Shown: positions 41,900 through 52,540 of the stretch, in pieces
How positions within the stretch are numbered: position 1 is the stretch's first letter
Layout: every line of letters starts with the position of its first letter
Source of the DNA: Flaccisagitta enflata
Lineage: Eukaryota; Chaetognatha; Sagittoidea; Aphragmophora
Length of the DNA stretch: 64,000 nt
Assembly: GCA_965153355.1 (NCBI GenBank)
Contig: OZ231127.1
Coordinates: forward strand, 59,396,001-59,460,000
Direction of reading: 5' to 3'
Notes under the pieces: generated by a model
Seen by the model: only the letters and a program-made list of their open reading frames with translations
The model's database searches: none
What the model was told of the DNA's origin: nothing
Program-made: the position numbers and the translations under genes

Positions 41900-42028
41900 C
41901 AAGGCCAAGTAGGCCAATAAGGTGCGACGTGTGGATCGTCGAACCAATGCGTTACAGACCGACCAACCGACCAACCGACCGACCAACGGACACAGCCAGT
42001 TATAGAGGTGCTTTGTCGCACCTAAAAA
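41900..42028 (+). mobile_element. AACCAAGGCC...TATAGAGGTGC element
   Basis: AACCAAGGCCAAGTAGGCCA then ATAAGGTGCGACGTGTGGAT, GACCAACC core, AGTTATAGAGGTGCTTTGTC. Near-identical to 24713-24845. Confidence 0.6.
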
Positions 42029-42284
42029 GAATAACATTTTTTTTCTTATTAGTGTATTTTCCAATTTAGTAAAAAGGTATTTAGATTTTAGGAAAGACAA
42101 ACATAAGTGCCAGATAGTTATTGTTTTTTCATGCGTCCGTCCGCCAGTAAGGAATCTGAATAAACTTTATGACTGACAACCGACAACCACTTAGACGTTT
42201 TATTAATTGCACTCAGTGCACTGCTAAAGAAAGTCGAACATAAATGAATGTTATTGGATCACTGCGGAATGAATAAGAAGCCCC

Positions 42285-43087
<803 letters not shown>

Positions 43088-43099
43088 ATGCAATGCGCG

Positions 43100-43508
43100 T
43101 TGTCGCTGGCGCCACGGCGCTCATCAATTCCTTTTTATCAGCGCCAAGGTCGATGCCTATTGCCTAATACGTTGCCTGCGATTTTCCTCTCATGTTTCGC
43201 CATTTAACGTCATTTAACACCATTTTACATGTTGGAGTATAACCTTCGGTGCACAAGAACGCCCGTTACTAGTAATCAGAAACAAGGCCAAGAGATGTCC
43301 AATAGAAAATAAGATACAAATTACTAGGATATAAAGATATTAGGATAAAGAGAAAAATATTAACTGGATCTTCCTCCATTCTCTTTCCCCGGGCTGCCGG
43401 GCTAACGGCTGACGGACCGACGGACTGTAAAAATGACGGACAGATTGACGGACAGACAGGATTTCCTTCCCTTCATTGCTCTAAGTCTTCACGACTGACG
43501 GTTTAGAA
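43100..43508. other. No gene recognised
   Basis: Short mixed region with GACGGACCGACGGAC at 43410-43460, a trace of a hairpin-element core. Confidence 0.45.
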
Positions 43509-43509
43509 G

Positions 43510-43733
43510 TATACCAATAAAGGCGGCTCTCGCCGACCGGAAAAAAGTCGTAAATGGGAGTCTTTTTTTTCATTGCATCTTCTTCTGTGTGCATCTCATG
43601 ATGTCTGGTTGACTGCCTGCCTGTTTTTGTCATTCAATCTGTCTCTCTGCGTCTCTTTTTTGGTCTTCCTTTGTCTTTTAGTGTGTGTGTGTGTGCTTGC
43701 GTGTGTGTGTGTCTCTCTCTCTCTCTTTCTCTC

Positions 43734-43803
<70 letters not shown>

Positions 43804-43807
43804 CTCT

Positions 43808-43886
<79 letters not shown>

Positions 43887-43995
43887 CTATGTGTGTGTGT
43901 ATGTGTGTGTGGGGGGGAGTGTGAGTCTCTCTCTGTCTTTCTCTTTCTCTTTCCCTTTCTATTTTCTTTCTCTCTCTCTCTCTCTTTCTCTCTCT
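43510..43995 (+). repeat. (TG)n-(TC)n cassette, copy with shared leader
   Basis: The leader ATACCAATAAAGGCGGCTCT ... is nearly identical to 34836-35000. After it come TGTG, a long TC tract with TTTC interruptions to 43880, GTGTGTGTATG and GGGGGGGAG, then TC again to 43995. Confidence 0.9.
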
Positions 43996-45235
43996 CAAGC
44001 AGAATAAAATGCAAAAGCTAGCGTCATAAAACTCAGGGTCGATTTGTGTAACATCCTGACTCTTCTGTAGTGTTTTATAGAGACCAAAACATAGGATCAA
44101 TGAAAAATCTCGATTTTCGCAAAAATGCGAAAAAATAAAAAAAGATTAAAAAATTCATAGCGCCAAAACTAATGATCGTAGAGACTTCTGGTTGGCGCCA
44201 TTTGAAAGAGAAAAATAAGCTCTTTCTTAGCTATGAATATCAAAAAATGTATCATCCCAGTCAGGAAATGGCCCAACTTTCCCAAGTTCCTCAAATCGAA
44301 AATGGAAAACCCGATTTCTCCCCTACGTTTCAAAAAGTCGAATTACGTAATTCGACTTTTTTCCAATCAGGGAGTGGGGAAAGAGTGACACACAGACAGA
44401 CAGATAGCCAGACAGACAGACGGGATTTTCCTTCCCCTCACGACTGTCGGATTAAAAGCATATCAGGGAGTGGGGAATGAGTGTTGACTCTGAGGGCCAA
44501 GGGTGGAGGTTTAGGAAGAAGAAGAAGAAGAGGAGAAGAAGTGAGAGGTCAAGTATGACGTACAAAGAGAGAAATGATAAAAAATAAGAGAAAAAGAAGA
44601 GCTTGAAATGCTCTTCTATGTTCAGTAGCTTGTACCGAAATGACAATAAACAATAAAATCAGAATTCTACAAGTAGTTCTAGTTGTGGGGCTGTCTTGGG
44701 CTTCTAATGACATCAATTGCAGTTTGAAAATTTTGCATCTTGCTGGCCGCGCCTTACCTTGAAATTTCCTTAAGCCTATAGGAAACCCAAAAATTCAAGT
44801 TACTAAAATCCCATTTTTGACTGCATATTTGAAATCTGCATGAAAAACTGATAATTGAAAGTGCTCTTCTTTTTTCAAAATTCCTTCTGGATCATAGTCA
44901 AAATTCATCTTGAAGATATGACAAAAAGGTAAGTTAGGTGATTTTACAAAGAAATAAAAGAGAAAGGTAAGTTTTGCAAACTTCAACGCTTATTTTGAGC
45001 ACCTTCTAGTTGGAATTTTGAAAAAAGGAAAGCACTTTCAATTAACAGTTTTTTCTGCAGATTTCAAATCTGCAGTCAAAACAGACATTTAAGCACTTTG
45101 AAATTTTTGATTCCCCATAGAGGTAGGTTTTACCAAGAGTAAGACACGGAAAGCTTAAAGTAGGATTTTAGTGGCAAAACTGATCTTACGTGCCACATTC
45201 AGTTATGCTCCACATCTCATGTTAGAGGTGTCTGA
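43996..45235. other. No gene; dispersed repeat fragments
   Basis: 44185-44220 carries GGTTGGCGCCATTTGAAAGA, related to the 51.6-kb duplicated segment. 44700-45060 matches about 21950-22200 (TGGCCGCGCCTTACC). No exon recognised. Confidence 0.45.
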
Positions 45236-45239
45236 TTTA

Positions 45240-45600
45240 CCATTGCTGTCAGCACTCCCCTGCCAATCCCTCCCTTTTTATTAATCGTCTTATAACTTTT
45301 TCATTTTCTGTATCACCTTCCCTTTTCCTCTCAGATGAGTTGATTTCATTTGTGTGCTTTCTCTTTCTATATCCACCTCTTTTTGTGATCAGTCAATTAT
45401 CAGCTTTCTGACATTCTTCTTACTCCCTTTACTTCACACTCCCCTCATGAATAAAAGTTGATTCTAATTCTGTTGCTGTCAGCACTCCCTGCCAATCCGC
45501 CCTCCCTTTTGTCAGATCTGATCTGATATTGATACTTTTTCATTGCTAGCACTCCACTTCCTTCCACTCCCTCCTGTGAATGAAGGGTGATTCCTGTTGT
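45240..45600 (-). repeat. Short inverted block of the 137-bp satellite
   Basis: GCTGTCAGCACTCCCCTGCC and GCTGTCAGCACTCCCTGCCA at 45245 and 45473 are complements of the satellite motif GGCAGGGGAGTGCTGACAGC. CATTGCTAGCACTCC and TGTCAGATCTGATCTGATAT also match. About two degenerate units. Confidence 0.75.
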
Positions 45601-45624
45601 GCATCGCCTCCACCACAGCTCAAC

Positions 45625-46335
45625 CCAATAATAGGCGCACGAGCAGCGCTCGCAGGAAGCTAGCTAGGCCAGCAAGGAAGGGAAGGAAGGAAGGAAGGAA
45701 GGAAGAAAAGAAGAGGATAAGGGAGGGAAGAAAAAAAGAAAAGGGGGAAGAAAGGAAGAAAGAAGAAGGAAGAAAAAAAAGGAAAAGAAAAAGAAAAAGA
45801 AAGTAAAAAGAAGTCGAAGAGAAATTGACATTGGCAGGGAAAGCAGAAAGAAATAGCAGATTTTGTCAAAAGGAGAAGACCATGGAGGAAGATGGAAGGT
45901 AGGAATAGAAGGAAGGCAGGAAGGAAAGAAGGAAGAAATGGAAGAGAGGAAAGCAGTAAGTAAATAAAGAAGGAATGGAAGGAAGGAAGGAAGAGAGGAA
46001 GGGAGGTGAGGAAGAAAAGGAAGGAAGGAAGAAAAGAAGCCAGAAAACAATGGAAAAAGGTTTAAAGGAAGAGAAAGGCAGTATGTAATGAAATGGCGGT
46101 TAGGAAGGAATAAGACTGTCTTAATATAAGTAAAGTAGGTAGGATGGATGGAAAGAAAGGAAGAAAGAAGGAGAGCAGACATGAAAAAACAGCAAGGAAA
46201 GAAAGTGAGGAAGGAAGGAAGGAAGAGAAGAGAGGTAGGAGGTGAAGGAAGGAAAGAGGAAAAGAAAGGAAGGAAGAACAACATGGAGGCTGAAGTGGGG
46301 AGAAGAGCAAGGACAAGAAGGGATGAAGAAGTTTA
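45625..46335. repeat. GAGCAGCGCTCG hairpin and (GGAA)n tract
   Basis: CACGAGCAGCGCTCGCAGGA then AGCTAGCTAGGCCAGCAAGG, followed by 600 bases of GGAA/GAAAG purine sequence. Second member of the unit at 37.04 kb. Confidence 0.85.
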
Positions 46336-46469
46336 CAGCTAACAGGGCAACGATTGCATGCTCCGTTTTTCAGTTACACATTTTCCAAACTATATAATTA
46401 CAAACTTACAAAATTACACAAAACAAATCATAATTCAAAACAACTATAAAAACATTGAAAATATAATTT

Positions 46470-46850
46470 GAAAAAAGTTCCTTCCTTTCTTTTTTTCTCC
46501 CTTTTTTATTTTCTTTCCTCCCTTCCTTTCCCCCCTCCCCTCCTTCTTTCTCTCCTGTCTTCCTACCATTTGTTCCTTCCATCTTTTCTTCCTTCCTTCC
46601 TTTCCTACCTTCCTTCCCTTCCTTCCCTTCCTTCCATTCTTTCTCTTTTTTCCCTCCTTCCTTCCCTTCTCTTTCTGCTTTTCTTTCTTTCCTAGCTCCA
46701 TTTCCTTCCTTCTCTCTTTACTTCCTTGCTTCCTTCCTCCTGTTTCTCCGTTCCTTCCTTTCCTTCCTTCCCTCCTCTCTTTCTCCCTACCTTCCCTCCT
46801 TTCTTCCTTTGCTGCTTTCCTTCCTGCAATATCTTCCTTCTTCCTTCCTT
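46470..46850. repeat. (TTCC)n tract
   Basis: Pyrimidine tract, roughly complementary in composition to the purine tract 45.66-46.33 kb, which makes a loose large foldback. Confidence 0.9.
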
Positions 46851-46853
46851 TTT

Positions 46854-47995
46854 AGGCAACGGCCCCAAAGGGCCGATGTCCTGTAGAAAACAGGGGGGAA
46901 TTTCCACACATCTGTCCTTCCGTCCTTGGGTCCATCCTTCCATCCATCCTTCCGTCCATCCGTCCCCCCCCCTGATGGCCATCAAGGCCTAAGATTCGCC
47001 CTTCCGGGCCTCAATTTAGCCCTCCAGGCCTCAAATCAGCCTTCCAGGTTTCAAATCATTACTTACTCAAATCTGAGCTCCAGACCTCAATCCTCTAGAC
47101 CTTTAATTGCCCTCCAAGCATCAAATCAGCCCTCCATTGCTCAAATTTGCCCTCCAAACCTCAAATCTGCTGTCCAAGCCTTGATTCTGCCCCCCCACTC
47201 TTTAAATAACAGGGTGAGCAAAATTATTCGGAATTACTTCATGGAAAGAAAACTATACTTAAAAGTGACCCAGCATCATAAAATTTGAACTAGAGTACCC
47301 CAGTTAGTTAAACTAGAAGCTAGAATTGATTGTAGGACTTGTCAGTTTCCCTAGTCACTATGGGAGTCAAATAATTGGGGGCAAAGGTTTTGATTTTGAC
47401 ATGATTTTATTTCCTAGGCAAAATAGGTTAAAAAAAGTCATAGATTTTAGTATTAGTGACTACGCCATAGTGACTTTCTTAGCTTGGCACACACTATGCT
47501 GAAAGAGGTTAGTTATATCAACATGAATCGCGCTTACCAAAGCAAATAAAATAGACCTTGAGGGCAAGAAAAACTAACAACAGGATTGCAGTTTTCTCTT
47601 AATAAATATTTTCAATAAATGTTTTATGAGAAAAGTTCTATTTCTGACTTTTTAATCCTATATGAATTTTAGTTTTGTACACTAAAAAAGATATTTTTTC
47701 ATATATACCAATTATGCTTTCAAAAATCATTATTTTTACATAGTGCCTATTCCGGATAATTTTGCACACCCTGTTATGCCTTCAGTGGCCTAAATCAGTC
47801 TTCTAAGGCCTGAAATATGCCCCCTCAGGAAGTCTGGACGTCTGGAAATTCCCCTTTGAGTTCTGCAGGACATTGGCCCTTTAGGGCCGCTGCCCTGCTC
47901 TCACTCAACTTCTCCACTGGATCAGTCCCAGCAGGGCATTGCGTACCGCTGACCATGTGCGATCCTTGGATGACTACTTTCCTTTCTTTTCCTCC
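46854..47995. mobile_element. GCR element interrupted by an M2 MITE
   Basis: Inner module GGCAACGGCCCCAAAGGGCC at 46856, GTCC spacer, GGCCTCAAATCAGCCCTCCA minisatellite to about 47205. The M2 element is inserted at 47209-47774; then the minisatellite resumes. Inverted inner module GGAAATTCCCCTTTGAGTTC ... AGGGCCGCTGCCC follows, and outer module AGGGCATTGCGTACCGCTGA ... CCTTGGATGAC at 47935-47980. Confidence 0.75.
47209..47774. mobile_element. 'M2' MITE, complete, TA-flanked
   Basis: The termini ACAGGGTGAGCAAAATTATT and complement of ACAGGGTGTGCAAAATTATC are bordered by TA at 47207-47208 and 47775-47776. 566 bases, non-coding. Removing it joins the two minisatellite halves of the host GCR element. 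Confidence 0.8.
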
Positions 47996-48209
47996 CTCCC
48001 TAAAAAAAAACCAAAAAAATCAAAAATTTCATGAGGACGGATGGATAGACAGACACATTGACCAACAACCATGTATAGTTTTATGGTACAGTGGTTGTAT
48101 TTATCTAATACAGGCGAAAATTGACGCAAAAATCATACGCGTTTCTAGCAGGAAGGTACAGCTTGAGAAATTTTGCTCGCAGGAAGCAAAAAATTTTGCC
48201 TAGCCCTGA

Positions 48210-48330
48210 ATGAATGTATGAATTAATGTATGAATAAACAAATGAATGAATGAATGAATGATTGAATGAGTGAATGAATGAATGAATGAATGAATGAATA
48301 AATGAATGAATGAATGAAAGAATGAATTAA
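48210..48330. repeat. (GAAT)n tract
   Basis: AATGAATGAATG units with a few interruptions. Confidence 0.9.
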
Positions 48331-48459
48331 TGAAGTAATTAATAGACCCACAAATCAATGAATGGAAAGTGAATGGCGAGCAAAATTGAGTGAATTTTTC
48401 CCAAGCATATCGTTCAGTGTTTTGAAATTAAGCAGATAACCCAACTAGACCTGAAAACA

Positions 48460-48607
48460 GGCCGGATACGGCAAAATGTAGTCGCGGACAGTTGGGCAGG
48501 AGCAATAATACAAAAACCGCTCGGAATTCAAAATGCTACCGACCGACCTACCGTCAAACCTGCAAACCGACGGCAAGGTGTAGAGTCGCGTGTCCGCGAC
48601 TAAAAAT
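48460..48607 (+). mobile_element. HINE-like element
   Basis: ACAGGCCGGATACGGCAAAA, AGTCGCGGACAGTTGGGCAG, GAGCAATAATACAAAAACCG, GACCGACC core, AAGGTGTAGAGTCGCGTGTC, then the closing stem CGCGACT at 48602. Stem-loop GTCGCG-TGTC-CGCGAC is intact. Confidence 0.65.
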
Positions 48608-48774
48608 GTATCCCCAGGTTTTGATGACTGTTTTTTTTCCTCACAAAAGAAAAAAAAAGTTACCACCATAATGATATTTTTCATTTTTGTTTTTCCACTT
48701 TTCATTTTTCTTTTTACAGTTTCTTTTTAATTTTAAGATTTTTAAAGATTTTTTATTTTTTATTTTTCACATTT

Positions 48775-49430
48775 TACATTTCCCATTTCAAATTTCAAAT
48801 TTCAAATTTCACATTTCAAATTTCACATTTCAAATTTCAAATTTCAAATTTCAAATTTCAAATTTCAAATTTCAAATTTCAAATTTCAAATTTCAAATTT
48901 CAAATTTCAAATTTCAAATTTCAAATTTCAAATTTCAAATTTCAAATTTCAAATTTTAAATTTCAAATTTCAAATTTCACATTTCACAATTTTACTTCAC
49001 ATTTCACATTTCACATTCCTTCACATTCAAATTTCATTCATTTCACACATTTCACTTTATCTTGTTTTCTATTTTCTTTTATATTCTCTTTATATTTACA
49101 CTATATTTAATTTGTATCTTATTTTTTTTAATTTTTATTTTCATTTTCATTTTCTCTTTTTCTTTTTCATTTTTTTCATTTTCATTTTCATTTTCATTTT
49201 CATTTTTCATTTTATATAGTTTTCATTTTCATTTTCATTTCATCTTTTATTTTCATTTCTACATTTTTCATTTTATTTTCATTTTATATGATTTACTTTC
49301 ATTTTTCATTCTTTTTCATTTTCATTTTCTTTTCTTCTTTTTAATCTCCTTTGTTTTCACAAATTATTTCATTCTAATCATTTTTCATTTTTCATCTTTG
49401 AATTTTTGAATAAGATATTCTATTCATTTA
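48775..49430. repeat. (TTTCAAA)n heptamer array and (TTTTCA)n hexamer array
   Basis: About 25 near-perfect AATTTCA/TTTCAAA heptamers at 48784-48975, then TTTTCATTTTCATTTTCA-type sequence at 49135-49345. Not coding. Confidence 0.95.
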
Positions 49431-49554
49431 CAAACAGTAAAACAATCCACTTAATTAACACAAAAAAAAAAAAAAAATAAAAAAAAATTAAAAAATATTC
49501 ATGGTGGATACACTTCTCAATCTTATGCAGACCTAGATGGGAGCCATCTTTGAG

Positions 49555-49745
49555 GTCACTTGATCATTTGGGCAGGTGCAGTGAGGCCAAAACCATAAAG
49601 CTTAAAAAAGTAAAAGTGTGACGGACGGACGGACGGACCGACGGACCGTGGGACGGACGATGGTTTTCAGCGGACGGGCGGACGGAGCGGGACCGGACGG
49701 ACCGACACGGCGGGTTGTAGAGTCGCGAAGCACGCGACTAAAAAC
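49555..49745 (+). mobile_element. HINE-like element with long ACGG core
   Basis: TGGGCAGGTGCAGTGAGGCC, GACGGACGGACGGACCGACG core (49620-49700), GGGTTGTAGAGTCGCGAAGC and CACGCGACTAAAAA end. Confidence 0.6.
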
Positions 49746-49869
49746 CATATTAAAATTAGGTTTACATTTTTTTTCTAGATGGATCCATTGAAATTCCCTT
49801 CTATTCAGTTTGCGCGCTCGGTATTGTTTGATTTCTGGATTGCACTGTGTTTATGGATACTCTGAGTTA

Positions 49870-50155
49870 GAAGCAAAAGGAGAAAAAGAAGGAGAAAAAG
49901 AAGAAGAACAAAAAGAAGAAGAAGAGGAGAAGAAAAGAAAAAAGAAGAAGAAAGAAGAAAGAAAGAAGAAAGAAAGAAGAAAGAAGAAGAAAGAAGAAGA
50001 AGAAGAAGAAGAAGAAGATGAAAAAAGAAGAAGAAAGAAGAAAGAAGAAGAAGAAGAAGAAAAGAAGAAGAAGACGAGAGAAGAAGAAGAAGAGAAGAAG
50101 AGAAGAGGAAGAAGGCGAAGGAGAAGAAGATGAAGAAGAAGACAAAAAAAAAGAA
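49870..50155. repeat. (GAA)n tract
   Basis: AAG/GAA triplets with GAAAGAA interruptions over about 285 bases. Confidence 0.95.
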
Positions 50156-50214
50156 AATGATGATTATGTCAACATTGTCATTGTCAAATCTGAGGGAAAT
50201 TGAAATGGAAATTT

Positions 50215-50372
50215 AACAAGGCCGGATATACGGCAATCCAGTCGCGGATGGCTGGGCAGGAGCAGTATTGCAAAAACTGCCCTGAATTCAAAAATGTGAC
50301 AGATGGACCGACATGCCGACCTACCGACCGACACGGCAAGGTGTACAGTCGCATGTCCGCGACCAAAAATGG
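50215..50372 (+). mobile_element. HINE-like element
   Basis: AACAAGGCCGGATATACGGC then AATCCAGTCGCGGATGGCTG, GCAGGAGCAGTATTGCAAAA, GACCGACATGCCGACCTACC core and end AGTCGCATGTCCGCGACC. Begins with the same AACAAGGCC as the element defined by its empty site. Confidence 0.7.
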
Positions 50373-50437
50373 GTGAAAAATCACGCAAGGGCCACCAGCC
50401 ACTATCTATACGAATAAGGATCAAGGGATTAGATTAT

Positions 50438-50440
50438 AGG

Positions 50441-50487
<47 letters not shown>

Positions 50488-50495
50488 TTATTGTT

Positions 50496-50586
<91 letters not shown>
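50438..50586. repeat. (TTG)n tract
   Basis: Near-perfect GTT triplets with one TTTATTGTTA interruption. Confidence 0.95.
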
Positions 50587-50887
50587 GGCATTTTTGATCA
50601 GAAGCTCAGGAGCAATCACATCGTAGAAAGCAGCACTTAGACCCCTGAGACCCATTTGGACGGCCTTCAATTTTAAGAACGATTTCGTTTGTTGAGTGGA
50701 TAAAGATAACAGTTGAACGACAGTTGAACTATTTTACCATAGATGAACAGTTGAGATAAGAGCTTATTTGTTATAAATGCAGTGGACTAGGCACCATATT
50801 CAGCAAGGCAATTAACACTCCCCCTCTATCCTGGACAAATAAGCGGGACAAATAAGCGGGGGCATTATTGCCAAATGGGTTTGTAAT

Positions 50888-51075
50888 TCAACAAGGCTGG
50901 ATACACGGTAGTCAAATCGCGGACGGACAGGCTGGAGTAATGATGCAAAAACCGCTCGGGAATTCAAAATATGACAGACCGACCAACCAACCGACAGATG
51001 GACGGACCCACTAAAATTGTGACGTGACCGACCGACACACCATGTTCCAGAGATGTGTGTCCGCGCCTAAACAAA
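50888..51075 (+). mobile_element. HINE-like element, degraded
   Basis: AACAAGGCTGGATACACGGT, AAATCGCGGACGGACAGGCT, GCAAAAACCGCTCGGGAATT, GACC core, and a damaged hairpin end GATGTGTGTCCGCGCC. Confidence 0.55.
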
Positions 51076-51127
51076 ACAATGCTTATCTGGCCCTGGCTGT
51101 TTTTGAACAATTTGAAATTTGAGCTTT

Positions 51128-51345
51128 TGATGAACGGTTTTGTTCATTGAGCTGGGATTTTGGCCTCCGGGTTGGGATTTGGGCCTCCAGGTTGGGATTT
51201 GGGCCACAAGGCAGGAATTGGGATTGGGATTTAAGTCCAAGGGGTACGGACGGAGGAGAAGGAGGAGAAGGAGAAGGAGGAAAAAATTCCCCATATTCGG
51301 TGCCGCTGCCCATCGACCCCTTCGGTGCCGCTGCCCAAAAGCAAA
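51128..51345. repeat. GGTTGGGATTTGGGCCTCCA minisatellite with GCR-type end
   Basis: Three to four 19-20-bp units at 51150-51235, a GGAGAAGGAGG tract, then GGTGCCGCTGCCCATCGACC and a second CGGTGCCGCTGCCC at 51325. Only one end module is present. Confidence 0.5.
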
Positions 51346-51564
51346 CTACTTGTTTGTCAGTGTTTCCCATCCAAACAATGAGAAAAACATAGCATGAGAA
51401 AAATTTATGACCATTTTGAATCTCTGTGAAAGATCTTTAAAATGAGACCTTGCTGGATGTCCTAGCTCTATCCGTTTAGAAATGGCATTAGGATGGAGAC
51501 AGGTGGTCGATAATTTGGAAATTAAGTACATGATTTTCATGGGTTATCTTCATTCTTATATAAA

Positions 51565-52023
<459 letters not shown>

Positions 52024-52286
52024 GCTCATGGAAAACAAGTAGCTAGGACAATCCTGGGCTGCATCATTGACAAAAACGGAAAGACAATAATTGCCCATTA
52101 AGAAAATACAAATGAGCTTCAATCAGTGATTTTTTTCTTCAAACTTATGCCATTTCCAAACTAATAAAGCCACAATAACCAGCAACGTGGCATTTGGAAG
52201 ATTTTTTGCAGAGATTTCAAACGGTCATGGATTTTCTATGGTTCAGGCCCATAGTTACGCAGAAACTAGCAAAACAAAGTGTTCGC

Positions 52287-52540
52287 TTTTTGGGCAGTGG
52301 CCGCAAAGGGGACAATGTCCTGTAGAACACGGGGGGACTTTCGTTCATTCGTTCGTTTGTTTCTCCGTCCCCCCCTAGCCTCGGGGCTCAAATCCCAGCC
52401 TCCAGGCTCAAATCCACCCTCAGGCTCAAATCTGTTCTCAAGGATAAATCCCAGCCTTGGGCTCAACAGCCTTGGAAATATCAGCCCTGAGGCAAAGCTC
52501 CCGCCCACCTCAAGGCTCAAATCAAACCAACCCAGAGTTG
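52287..52540. mobile_element. GCR element, left half
   Basis: GGGCAGTGGCCGCAAAGGGG, ACAATGTCCTGTAGAACACG, GTCC-type spacer, then AGCCTCCAGGCTCAAATCCA minisatellite. It is cut off at about 52535 by the gypsy palindrome. Confidence 0.65.
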
